Below, one piece after another: positions 26,101-32,396 of a DNA stretch of 64,000 nt. The notes under the pieces are model-generated. The model made no database searches and was not told where the DNA came from. It saw only the letters and a list, made by a program, of their open reading frames with translations. This stretch comes from Cronobacter muytjensii ATCC 51329. GTDB taxonomy: Bacteria; Pseudomonadota; Gammaproteobacteria; Enterobacterales; Enterobacteriaceae. Every line of letters starts with the position of its first letter. Positions within the stretch are counted from its first letter, which is position 1. The stretch is from positions 2,294,001 through 2,358,000 of the forward strand of contig NZ_CP012268.1 of assembly GCF_001277195.1 (NCBI RefSeq), given 5' to 3'. A program made the position numbers and the translations under genes.

Positions 26101-26606
26101 ACGCCGTTGACGCGCTGAAAGCCGGGCGCGAGCCGTCGCTTGAAGATCTCACCAGCCAGCAGACCGAAGTGGAGCTGCGGATGCCCTCGCTGCTGCCGGA
26201 AGCCTTTATCCCGGACGTCAATACGCGACTGTCCTTCTACAAGCGCATTGCCAGCGCCAAAAAAGAGCAGGAGCTTGAAGAGATCAAGGTGGAGCTTATC
26301 GATCGCTTTGGCCTGTTGCCGGACCCGGCGCGCAACCTGCTGGATATCGCGCTTTTGCGCCAGCAGGCGCAGAAGCTTGGCGTACGCAAGATTGAGGCCA
26401 ATGAAAAAGGCGGGACGATTGAATTTGCCGAGAAGAACCATGTTGATCCGGGCTGGCTTATTGGTCTGCTGCAAAAAGAGCCGCAACATTATCGCCTCGA
26501 CGGGCCGACGCGCCTGAAGTTTTTCCGCGAGCTGGAAGAGCGCAAAAACCGCATGGAATGGGTGCGTCAGTTTATGGCGCAACTCGCCGAACACACCCTG
26601 CCGTAA
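23160..26606 (+). CDS. mfd: Transcription-repair coupling factor Mfd
   Basis: Pushes stalled RNA polymerase off damaged templates and recruits UvrA. In order: a UvrB-like N-terminal module, the polymerase-interaction domain (ELRPGQPVVHLEHGVGRYAGL, about 475-495), a RecG-like translocase with Walker A CGDVGFGKTEVAMRA (about 628) and DEEH box (about 727), the TRG segment near FALATHDLEIRGAGELLGEDQSG, and the C-terminal autoinhibitory domain. The 1148 residues match E. coli. Confidence 0.98.
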   Translation: MPEQYRYTLPVKAGDQRQLGELTGAACAVEVAEMAERHAGPLVLIAPDMQNALRLHDEIQQFTESLVMNLADWETLPYDSFSPHQEIISSRLSTLYQLPAMQRGVLILPVNTLMQRVCPHSFLHGHALVMQKGQQLSRDTLRSQLDQAGYRHVDQVMAHGEYATRGALLDLYPMGSEQPYRIDFFDDEIDSLRLFDVDTQRTLEEVEAINLLPAHEFPTDKAAIELFRSQWRDRFEVKRDPEHIYQQVSKGTLPTGIEYWQPLFFSEPLPPLFSYFPKNTLVVSTGDLEASADRFWTDAVARYENRGVDPMRPLLPPEELWLRTDELHAQLKAWPRVQLKTEALADKAANTNLGYQPLPDIAVQAQQKAPLDSLRRFLESFTGPVIFSVESEGRREALSELLSRIKVAPKRLLRLEDAADGGCYLSIGAAERGFIDTLRHRAFICESDLLGERVTRRRQESRRTINPDTLIRNLAELRPGQPVVHLEHGVGRYAGLTTLEAGGITAEYLMLTYANEAKLYVPVSSLHLISRYAGGAEENAPLHKLGGDAWSKARQKAAEKVRDVAAELLDIYAQRAAKAGFAFKHDKEQYQLFCEGFPFETTPDQAQAINAVLSDMCQPLAMDRLVCGDVGFGKTEVAMRAAFLAVENNKQVAVLVPTTLLAQQHYDNFRDRFANWPVRIELLSRFRSAKEQAQVLEQAAEGKVDILIGTHKLLQSDVKMKDLGLLIVDEEHRFGVRHKERIKAMRADVDILTLTATPIPRTLNMAMSGMRDLSIIATPPARRLAVKTFVREYDNLVVREAILREVLRGGQVYYLYNDVENIQKAAERLANLVPEARIAIGHGQMRERELERVMNDFHHQRFNVLVCTTIIETGIDIPTANTIIIERADHFGLAQLHQLRGRVGRSHHQAYAWLLTPPPKAMTTDAQKRLEAIASLEDLGAGFALATHDLEIRGAGELLGEDQSGQMETIGFSLYMELLENAVDALKAGREPSLEDLTSQQTEVELRMPSLLPEAFIPDVNTRLSFYKRIASAKKEQELEEIKVELIDRFGLLPDPARNLLDIALLRQQAQKLGVRKIEANEKGGTIEFAEKNHVDPGWLIGLLQKEPQHYRLDGPTRLKFFRELEERKNRMEWVRQFMAQLAEHTLP

Positions 26607-26612
26607 TCCACC

Positions 26613-26631
26613 ACGCCCCGCTCAGGGGCGT
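26613..26631 (+). terminator. Possible weak terminator of mfd
   Basis: ACGCCCC (26613-26619), five-base loop, GGGGCGT (26625-26631), then AACTTTAC. The stem is strong but the T tract is poor. Confidence 0.4.
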
Positions 26632-26650
26632 AACTTTACAATCTTTTGCA

Positions 26651-26675
26651 TTCGTCCAGGGTTTCCCTGGACGAA
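26651..26675. promoter_or_regulatory. Perfect 11-bp hairpin or dyad between mfd and ldtC
   Basis: TTCGTCCAGGG (26651-26661), TTT, CCCTGGACGAA (26665-26675). No T run follows on either strand, so it is not an ordinary terminator. It lies 64 bases before the ldtC start and may be an operator or an mRNA leader structure. Confidence 0.5.
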
Positions 26676-26739
26676 CCCCCGCCATACTTCTCTCTTTATC
26701 AATAAATTACAAAAGCTTCTCTGCCTTTGGGATCTGTAA

Positions 26740-27714
26740 ATGAAAAGAGAAAATGCGCGTTTTACCCGCTGGCTGTCATGGCTTGCCTTCGCCGCGAGCG
26801 TGACGCTTGGCGCAAGCCATGCGATGGCCAATACCTATCCGCTGCCGCCGCCTGGCAGCCGGCTTATCGGCGAAACCCTCTACCACACGGTGGCAGACGA
26901 CGGCGGCTCGCTGGAGGCGATCGCCAAACGCTATAACGTTGGCTTTCTGGCGCTTTTGCAGGCGAACCCGGGCGTTGATCCGTATGTGCCGCGCGCGGGC
27001 AGCGTACTGACGATTCCGCGCCAGATGCTGCTGCCGGACGCGCCGCGCGAAGGCATTCTCATTAATCTTGCCGAGCTGCGGCTCTACTATTTCCCACCGG
27101 GCGAAAACAGCGTGACCGTCTACCCGATAGGCATCGGTCAACTGGATGGCGATACGCTGACGCCGACGATGCAGACATCCGTCTCGCAAAAACGCGCTAA
27201 CCCCACCTGGACGCCGACCGCCAATATCCGCGCGCGCTATAAAGCCCAGGGTATTGATCTGCCGCCGGTAGTCCCGGCCGGGCCGGATAACCCGATGGGC
27301 CACCACGCGATCCGCCTTGCGGCTTACGGCGGCGTCTATCTTCTACACGGCACGAATGCCGATTTCGGTATCGGGATGCGCGTTAGCTCCGGCTGTATTC
27401 GCCTGCGCGATGACGACATTAAGCATTTATTCAGCGTGGTGCCGGTCGGAACGCGCGTGAATATCATTAACGCGCCGGTGAAAGCGTCCGTAGAACCGGA
27501 TGGCCGGCATCTGGTAGAGGTGCATCAACCGCTGTCAAAACGGATTGAGGACGATCCGAAAACGCTGCCGATTGTACTGAACGCAACCCTTCAGGCGTTC
27601 CAGTCTGCCCCGCAGACCGACCGCGACGTGATGGAGCACGCGCTGCGCCTGCGCGCTGGCGTGCCGGTCAACGTCACCGCGCACGCTTCTGAACCCACTT
27701 CTAACGCCATCTGA
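26740..27714 (+). CDS. ldtC: L,D-transpeptidase LdtC
   Basis: A periplasmic enzyme that attaches Braun lipoprotein to peptidoglycan (YcfS in older names). Signal peptide about 1-30 ending in SHAMA; a LysM-like wall-binding segment (YHTVADDGGSLEAIAKRYNVGFLALLQANPGVD); then the YkuD catalytic domain with HGTNADFGIGMRVSSGCIRLRDDD, containing the nucleophilic cysteine and its histidine. 324 residues (E. coli 320). It follows mfd, as in E. coli, and is convergent with bhsA across a shared terminator. Confidence 0.94.
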   Translation: MKRENARFTRWLSWLAFAASVTLGASHAMANTYPLPPPGSRLIGETLYHTVADDGGSLEAIAKRYNVGFLALLQANPGVDPYVPRAGSVLTIPRQMLLPDAPREGILINLAELRLYYFPPGENSVTVYPIGIGQLDGDTLTPTMQTSVSQKRANPTWTPTANIRARYKAQGIDLPPVVPAGPDNPMGHHAIRLAAYGGVYLLHGTNADFGIGMRVSSGCIRLRDDDIKHLFSVVPVGTRVNIINAPVKASVEPDGRHLVEVHQPLSKRIEDDPKTLPIVLNATLQAFQSAPQTDRDVMEHALRLRAGVPVNVTAHASEPTSNAI

Positions 27715-27726
27715 GCCCTGAACGAA

Positions 27727-27756
27727 AAAAGGCCCTGTCGCTGAACAGGGCCTTTT
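27727..27756. terminator. Bidirectional terminator between ldtC and bhsA
   Basis: AAAAGGCCCTGT (27727-27738), loop CGCTGA, ACAGGGCCTTTT (27745-27756), with A runs on one side and T on the other. It can serve both convergent genes. Confidence 0.9.
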
Positions 27757-27774
27757 GCTGTGTGTCGGTTCAGC

Positions 27775-28032
27775 TTATTTATAAATAACCGCCGTGCCGT
27801 GCAGGGCGTTCGGGCCATTCGCCGAGGTGATGCGGAACGATTTCGCACCGGCTTCATCCGCTTTTTGCGCAAGCTCCGCTTCGAGCGACGACAGGTTAGT
27901 CCCGGCGGTGGCGGAGATAGTGCCCACTTTCTGCTGCCCCGCTGGCGTTGACTGCACCTGGACGGCAGCGACGCTTGCAAATGACAGCGAACTCAGAATG
28001 GCGACGGCGAACAGCATGTTGACGTTTTTCAT
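27775..28032 (-). CDS. bhsA: Multiple stress resistance protein BhsA
   Basis: A small exported YhcN-family (DUF1471) protein; in E. coli it responds to copper, acid and peroxide and affects biofilm formation and outer-membrane copper permeability. Signal peptide about 1-22 ending in ASVAA; then VQVQSTPAGQQKVGTISATA and the conserved ending KSFRITSANGPNALHGTAVIYK. 85 residues, the E. coli length. Divergent from its known repressor gene comR, 251 bases away. Confidence 0.94.
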   Translation of the reverse strand: MKNVNMLFAVAILSSLSFASVAAVQVQSTPAGQQKVGTISATAGTNLSSLEAELAQKADEAGAKSFRITSANGPNALHGTAVIYK

Positions 28033-28117
28033 AGGGTAACCTTTTTATCAGTAAGACGGTTCGGTAACAGAGGGTCGTTAACATTATTTAATTAATGATC
28101 GATAGATAAATGATAGT

Positions 28118-28133
28118 TGTGATCTGCATCACG
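28118..28133. promoter_or_regulatory. CRP-type site between bhsA and comR
   Basis: TGTGATCTGCATCACG matches TGTGA-N6-TCACA in nine of ten specified bases. It lies 86 bases upstream of bhsA and 151 upstream of comR. Binding by CRP is inferred from sequence only. Confidence 0.55.
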
Positions 28134-28148
28134 TGTCAATATAATTTT

Positions 28149-28160
28149 TAACGATCGTTA
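28149..28160. promoter_or_regulatory. Candidate ComR operator, perfect palindrome TAACGATCGTTA
   Basis: TAACGATCGTTA is self-complementary and sits in AT-rich sequence between bhsA and comR, where the TetR-type repressor ComR is known to act in E. coli. A related AATGATCGAT lies at 28094-28103. Assignment to ComR is inferred. Confidence 0.45.
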
Positions 28161-28283
28161 TATTAATAGCTCGCTTACGGCGACCCGCCGCTGGAAACTA
28201 CATCCGGCGCGGTTTTGCTGGTACTCCCGGTGCAAAAAGGGGTATTTTGAAGGCAGGTTCAGATAAAGAGGTTAAACGGCACC

Positions 28284-28916
28284 ATGACAACAGAAACGCA
28301 AAGTTGCGCAAAAAAAAGCCGTGGCCGACCGAAAGTGTTCGACAGGGAAGCGGCGCTTGATAAGGCCATGGCACTATTCTGGCAGCATGGCTACGAAGCC
28401 ACGTCGCTGGCGCATCTGGTGGAAGCGACCGGTGCCAAAGCGCCGACGCTGTATGCGGAGTTCACCAATAAAGAGGGGCTGTTTCGCGCCGTGCTTGACC
28501 GCTATATCGCACGCTTCGCGCAACAGCAGGAAACCTTGCTGTTTCGCGCTGATAAACGCGTCGATGAAGCGCTGCATGACTATCTTTGCGCGGTAGCGAG
28601 CTGCTTTGCCAGTAAAGAGACGCCGGCGGGCTGTTTTATGGTCACGACGTCTGCGGCGCTCGCCGCATCGTCTGAAGAAATCGCCGCCACGCTGAAAGCC
28701 CGTCATACGCAACGCGAAGAAATTTTGCTGCGCTTTTTAAGTGAGCGGCAGGCGAAAAAAGAAATTCCATCAGAATGCAACTTGCCTGCACTGGTACGCT
28801 TTATCAGTTGCCTGGTGCACGGCATGTCGGTAAGCGCACGCGAAGGCGCCAGCCAGGAAGAATTGATTCAGATTGTGAATATGACTATGCGACTGTGGCC
28901 GCACCTCTTGCAATAG
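28284..28916 (+). CDS. comR: TetR-family copper-responsive repressor ComR
   Basis: A cytoplasmic DNA-binding repressor; the E. coli protein represses bhsA and is released by copper. The N-terminal helix-turn-helix is ATSLAHLVEATGAKAPTLYAEF (about 39-60), preceded by GRPKVFDREAALDKAMALFWQHGYE; the ligand-binding C-terminal half is typical of the AcrR/TetR family. 210 residues, as in E. coli. It has its own terminator downstream. Confidence 0.93.
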   Translation: MTTETQSCAKKSRGRPKVFDREAALDKAMALFWQHGYEATSLAHLVEATGAKAPTLYAEFTNKEGLFRAVLDRYIARFAQQQETLLFRADKRVDEALHDYLCAVASCFASKETPAGCFMVTTSAALAASSEEIAATLKARHTQREEILLRFLSERQAKKEIPSECNLPALVRFISCLVHGMSVSAREGASQEELIQIVNMTMRLWPHLLQ

Positions 28917-28929
28917 TATCCCCGCCTTC

Positions 28930-28958
28930 CGGGAGCGGCATCCGCCACTCCCGTTTTT
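28930..28958 (+). terminator. Rho-independent terminator of comR
   Basis: CGGGAG-C-GGC (28930-28939), loop ATCC, GCC-A-CTCCCG (28944-28953), then five T. One internal mismatch. After it, 28959-29086 is AT-rich with no gene seen. Confidence 0.85.
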
Positions 28959-29086
28959 CCCATAAATTCTATGAATAATCGCCGTTTCGCTGAAAGCCTT
29001 TCTGCGCCGTTTATTGATAGGAAAAAACTGGCAAATATATCCTTCAGAATAGCTACTCTTTGATCGTCAAAGAAATGATTATTCGT

Positions 29087-29104
29087 GTGCTAATTAATTA
29101 GCAC
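29087..29104. promoter_or_regulatory. Perfect 18-bp palindrome, candidate operator of the small-protein pair
   Basis: GTGCTAATTAATTAGCAC reads identically on both strands. It ends 32 bases before the first small reading frame, in the usual place for a repressor site, and its TAATTAAT centre could also supply a -10 element. The binding protein is unknown. Confidence 0.55.
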
Positions 29105-29136
29105 CATCAATTATTAGAACTGGAGTTATTCACGTC

Positions 29137-29256
29137 ATGAAGACGGTGCCATGCAGGGACGAGGACTTTTTTCCACACAGTATCCGTGGTGTATCAAGTT
29201 TCAAATATGGAAGACAAGAGACGATTTTTGGCTATACACCTACAGAAGGAAGATGA
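29137..29256 (+). CDS. Possible 39-residue peptide gene upstream of a small membrane protein
   Basis: ATG at 29137 opens 39 codons (MKTVPCRDEDFF to YTPTEGR), ending in a TGA that overlaps the ATG at 29253 (ATGA). GGAG lies 11 bases before the start, rather far. The peptide is polar, with one cysteine and no membrane segment. I recognise no family. It could be a leader peptide whose translation opens the next start, a real partner protein, or chance; the exact ATGA overlap favours one of the first two. An alternative ATG at 29151 in the other frame would make an 85-residue extended membrane protein. Confidence 0.4.
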   Translation: MKTVPCRDEDFFPHSIRGVSSFKYGRQETIFGYTPTEGR

Positions 29257-29408
29257 ACATGGCTTTGCTATTACCATTATTTAAGGTGTTAATAGTAATA
29301 ACATTGTTATTTGGCCTTTGGTTGTTCTGCGGTGGTTCTATTCTTTATGCGTTTTTATCAGTGCTGATCACGGGTTTTATTTTATTCAGACAACACAGTG
29401 CTATGTAA
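29253..29408 (+). CDS. Small two-helix membrane protein, unknown function
   Basis: The 51-residue frame (MNMALLLPLFKVLIVITL...) has two hydrophobic helices, about 4-24 and 27-46, separated by a short CGGS turn and ending in FRQHSAM. GAAGGAAG lies directly before the ATG, a strong ribosome site. It is preceded by a 39-codon frame overlapping by ATGA and followed by its own terminator. No counterpart is known to me between comR and ycfJ in E. coli, and the AT-rich composition contrasts with the GC-rich neighbours, suggesting acquisition. It may be a small regulator or subunit of a membrane complex or a type I toxin-like peptide; the sequence does not decide. Confidence 0.6.
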   Translation: MNMALLLPLFKVLIVITLLFGLWLFCGGSILYAFLSVLITGFILFRQHSAM

Positions 29409-29412
29409 TGCC

Positions 29413-29451
29413 AACGCCCATGCCTCACAGCCCGTGACGCATGGGCGTTTT
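29413..29451 (+). terminator. Terminator after the small membrane protein gene
   Basis: AACGCCCATGC (29413-29423) pairs with GCATGGGCGTT (29439-29449), with TCAC/GTGA pairing in the loop, followed by TT. It begins four bases after the stop codon, which supports the small frame as an expressed unit. Confidence 0.75.
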
Positions 29452-29491
29452 CGCATGCGTATTTTGTGGTTTCCCACCGGGGCGCAGGCAT

Positions 29492-29524
29492 AAAAAAGCC
29501 CCTCTGCCTGAGTGCGAGAGGGGC
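29492..29524 (-). terminator. Rho-independent terminator of ycfJ
   Basis: GCCCCTCT (29498-29505) pairs with AGAGGGGC (29517-29524). On the minus strand the hairpin is followed by TTTTTTA, 25 bases after the ycfJ stop. Confidence 0.88.
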
Positions 29525-29549
29525 AATGGTGCGTAACGCTTTTTTATTT

Positions 29550-30089
29550 TCAGGTTTTCTGATTCAGTACCAGCTGTCCGTTGCTGTCGAGCGGAATACG
29601 GCTGCCCGGATCGTTATCCATACGGATTTTGCCCTGCTCTTCCCCGATGCGGTACGTCACATCATAACCGAGCATTTTCTCTGATTTGTCATAGACGGTT
29701 TTGCAGCGCTGCTGAGTCGTGGTGTAGGTATCGCTCTCCTGCAGATGACCCTGGATCTGGTTGCCGGCGTAGCCGCCGCCCAGCGCGCCCACCACCGTCG
29801 CGACATCTTTACCGCGCCCGCCGCCAAACTGGTGGCCAATCACGCCGCCTGCGACCGCGCCCAGTACCGAGCCGGTCAGGCGGTTTTCATCCTGAACCGG
29901 ACGACGATGCGTCACGGTGACATTACGGCACTCCTGACGCGGCGTTTTCACGGTCTCTTTGATAGGCGTGGCAGAAACCACCTGAGCATATTTCGGCGAA
30001 GGAGTAAAAACATCCAGACTCGCCACCGCCGCTACGCCCAGCGCAGCAACCACCCCAATACCGATACCCGCTAACATTGATTTATTCAC
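29550..30089 (-). CDS. ycfJ: YcfJ, glycine-zipper 2TM-domain protein
   Basis: Function not established. An N-terminal membrane helix or uncleaved signal (SMLAGIGIGVVAALGVAAVASL) is followed by a polar stretch (ATPIKETVKTPRQECRNVTV), a glycine-zipper pair of short hydrophobic segments (GSVLGAVAGGVIGHQFGGGRGKDVATVVGALGGGYAGNQIQG), and a C-terminal soluble part with a second cysteine (QQRCKTVYDKSEKM). The start is GTG at 30089, placed after GGGAGG; this gives 179 residues, the E. coli length. The frame runs open to 30242 but that part is not conserved. Probably anchored in the envelope. Confidence 0.9.
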   Translation of the reverse strand: MNKSMLAGIGIGVVAALGVAAVASLDVFTPSPKYAQVVSATPIKETVKTPRQECRNVTVTHRRPVQDENRLTGSVLGAVAGGVIGHQFGGGRGKDVATVVGALGGGYAGNQIQGHLQESDTYTTTQQRCKTVYDKSEKMLGYDVTYRIGEEQGKIRMDNDPGSRIPLDSNGQLVLNQKT

Positions 30090-30235
30090 AGGAATTCCTC
30101 CCGGCTGTGCAATTAGTAACAATTTTGCAATTGAGGAAACGAATGGCAAATCAGAAAACGACTCAAAAAAGAGGATTAACCGGGGCGAATCAGCGGATTG
30201 AGAGGAGTCTGAAGGGAAAAGGTGACGGAAATAAA

Positions 30236-30270
30236 ATTTCATCCGCCCTGGCGGGCGCCGGGGCGGATGT
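30236..30270 (-). terminator. Probable terminator of ndh
   Basis: ATCCGCCC (30241-30248) pairs with GGGCGGAT (30261-30268). On the minus strand it follows the ndh stop by eight bases and is succeeded by GAAATTTTATTT, a broken T tract. Confidence 0.7.
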
Positions 30271-30275
30271 CTTGC

Positions 30276-31580
30276 TTAGTGCAGCTTCAGCCGCGGGCGG
30301 ATCACGCGGTTGATGCTGCCAACGAGCATCATAAGGCCGGTCTTGAAGTAGCCATGCAGCGCTATCTGATGCATACGATACAGCGAGATGTAGACAAAGC
30401 GCGCGATACGCCCTTCGATCATCATAGAGCCGCGCATCAGGTTGCCCATCAGGCTGCCGACGGTCGAGAATTTCGACAGCGATACCAGCGAGCCTTTGTC
30501 TTTATAGACGTACGGCTTGAGCGGCTTGCCTTTGATCTGCGCCAGAATGTTGTCCAGCGCGCAGGAAGCCATCTGGTGCGCCGCCTGGGCGCGCGGCGGT
30601 ACGAAGCCGCCTTCCGGACGCGGGCAGGACGCGCAGTCGCCAATGGCGAAGATATCCGGATCGCGCGTGGTTTGCAGCGTCTGTTCCACCACCAGCTGAT
30701 TGATGCGGTTGGTTTCGAGCCCGCCTATCTCTTTCATAAAATCTGGCGCTTTAATACCTGCCGCCCAGACCATCAGGTCAGCCTGAATGAATTCGCCGTC
30801 TTTGGTGTTGAGCCCATCTTGCTGCGCGCTGGTCACCATGGTGTTGGTAAGCACGCGTACGCCAAGCTTGGTCAGCTCATTGTGCGCGGCGCTGGAGATA
30901 CGCGGCGGCAGCGCCGGGAGAATACGCTCGCCCGCTTCCACCAGCGTCACGTTCAGCGCTTCGTTGGTGAGCCCTTTGTAGCCGTAGCTGTGCAGCTGTT
31001 TCACCGCGTTATGCAACTCTGCGGAGAGCTCAACGCCTGTTGCGCCGCCGCCGACAATCGCGATGTTCACTTTGCCGTTAGCGCCGAGGTTGGCGGAATA
31101 TTTGAGGAACAGGTTAAGCATTTCCTGATGGAAACGACGCGCCTGGTGCGGGTTGTCGAGGAAAATGCAGTGATCCTTGACGCCTGGCGTGTTGAAGTCG
31201 TTGGAGGTGCTGCCGAGCGCCATGACCAGCGTGTCGTAAGGGACTTTACGCTCAGCCACCAGCAGTTCGCCTTTCTCATCGCGCAGTTCGGCAAGCGTGA
31301 TGGTTTTCGCGTCGCGGTTGATATCCACAACGGAACCCAGCTGGAACTGGAAACCGTGGTTGCGCGCATGCGCCAGATAGCTCAGCGCATCAACGCCCTC
31401 ATCCAGCGAGCCGGTCGCCACTTCGTGCAGCAGCGGTTTCCACAGGTGGCTGTGATTACGATCCACCAGCGTGACTTTCGCTTTTTTGCCGCGGCCCAGT
31501 TTATGACCGAGCTGCGTGGCGAGCTCCAGTCCGCCGGCACCGCCGCCCACGATAACGATCTTTCTTAATGGCGTAGTCAA
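30276..31580 (-). CDS. ndh: Type II NADH:quinone oxidoreductase Ndh
   Basis: The non-proton-pumping respiratory NADH dehydrogenase, FAD-bound and attached to the inner face of the membrane. Two Rossmann motifs: VGGGAGGLELATQLG near residue 11 for FAD and IVGGGATGVELSAEL near 172 for NADH. The C-terminal amphipathic helices provide membrane attachment. 434 residues as in E. coli. A perfect FNR site lies 135 bases upstream, fitting the known anaerobic repression of ndh. Confidence 0.97.
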   Translation of the reverse strand: MTTPLRKIVIVGGGAGGLELATQLGHKLGRGKKAKVTLVDRNHSHLWKPLLHEVATGSLDEGVDALSYLAHARNHGFQFQLGSVVDINRDAKTITLAELRDEKGELLVAERKVPYDTLVMALGSTSNDFNTPGVKDHCIFLDNPHQARRFHQEMLNLFLKYSANLGANGKVNIAIVGGGATGVELSAELHNAVKQLHSYGYKGLTNEALNVTLVEAGERILPALPPRISSAAHNELTKLGVRVLTNTMVTSAQQDGLNTKDGEFIQADLMVWAAGIKAPDFMKEIGGLETNRINQLVVEQTLQTTRDPDIFAIGDCASCPRPEGGFVPPRAQAAHQMASCALDNILAQIKGKPLKPYVYKDKGSLVSLSKFSTVGSLMGNLMRGSMMIEGRIARFVYISLYRMHQIALHGYFKTGLMMLVGSINRVIRPRLKLH

Positions 31581-31714
31581 CGTGACCCCCTTAAAGTGTT
31601 TAACTAATTGTTAATTCAAAGTTATTAAAAATAGCTTTTAATTAACAATAGTTTAGCAACCCGGTTCACAACAGAGACGAGCATAACATGAACGGTGCAT
31701 TGGTCATACCAAAT

Positions 31715-31728
31715 TTGATGTGCATCAA
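31715..31728. promoter_or_regulatory. FNR site upstream of ndh
   Basis: TTGATGTGCATCAA matches TTGAT-N4-ATCAA in every specified base. It lies 135 bases before the ndh start codon. E. coli ndh is repressed by FNR bound to two upstream sites; I see only this one clear match here. Confidence 0.8.
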
Positions 31729-31744
31729 TTTTTATGCATTAAAG

Positions 31745-31778
31745 ATAAACAAAATGGGCCAGCTTGCGGCTGGCCCAT
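31745..31778 (-). terminator. Rho-independent terminator of the hinT-ycfP operon
   Basis: ATGGGCCAGC (31754-31763), loop of five, GCTGGCCCAT (31769-31778). On the minus strand TTTTGTTTATC follows. It ends transcription before the ndh promoter. Confidence 0.85.
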
Positions 31779-31814
31779 CGTCGATATGATGGCGCTTGAT
31801 GTTTCAGGCAGGCA

Positions 31815-32357
31815 TTACCCGAGTGTTTTAAAAGCCTTAATGCGTTGCAGGTGGGGCGAAATATTTTTGAATTTGTGCGTCTGCGTTTCATCCCAGACGA
31901 TTTCGTAGAACTGATGCAACAGCTGCGCCGAGCGCTGGCTGTCAAGCGCTTCATCCTCACGCGAGAGAATAGCCAGACAGCGGTCGCGGTTTTTCTCGCG
32001 GAAGTTCTCAACGCATTTGGTCGCGATATCCAGATACTCTTCCGGCCGGTCGATTTTGCCTTCCATGTTTTCATACGGAAACAGGTTGGGGTTGAAGATA
32101 ACCTGCCGGATATCACACAGAAAACCGATACGCTCCGCCCAGAAGCCGCCAAGCCCCACGCCGCAGATGAGGGGCCGCTCGTCGACGTTTAACTGCAGCA
32201 TCTTGTCCACTTCGCGCAGCAGATGCTGCATGTCGTGTTTCGGATGGCGCGTGCTGTAGCTGATAAGCCGCACATCCGGATCGATAAACTGCAGTTGCAG
32301 CACTTTCTCATGGTTACCCGGACTGTTTGAATCGAAACCGTGTAAGTAGATAATCAT
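31815..32357 (-). CDS. ycfP: YcfP, alpha/beta-hydrolase-like protein of unknown function
   Basis: Starts MIIYLHGFDSNSPGNHEKVLQLQ, the usual strand-turn of a small alpha/beta hydrolase, with GVGLGGFWAERIGFLCD in place of a typical GxSxG nucleophile elbow: the serine is replaced, so esterase activity is doubtful. 180 residues, as in E. coli. It is the last gene of the hinT-ycfL-lpoB-thiK-nagZ-ycfP run, 39 bases after nagZ, and may be linked to wall recycling only by position. Confidence 0.92.
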   Translation of the reverse strand: MIIYLHGFDSNSPGNHEKVLQLQFIDPDVRLISYSTRHPKHDMQHLLREVDKMLQLNVDERPLICGVGLGGFWAERIGFLCDIRQVIFNPNLFPYENMEGKIDRPEEYLDIATKCVENFREKNRDRCLAILSREDEALDSQRSAQLLHQFYEIVWDETQTHKFKNISPHLQRIKAFKTLG

Positions 32358-32396
32358 CGCATTCTCATCCCAGCGTAGCAGCTTCAGGGCAACGAA

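Noticed and set aside
24732..26594. 620-codon frame opposite mfd
   Set aside because: Same reason: mfd is unmistakable on the plus strand and the antisense product has no motif.
29551..30242. Longer 230-residue form of YcfJ
   Set aside because: GTG at 30089 after GGGAGG gives the conserved 179-residue length; the upstream codons have no similarity.
30222..31568. 448-codon frame opposite ndh
   Set aside because: Antisense shadow; ndh has both Rossmann motifs on the other strand.
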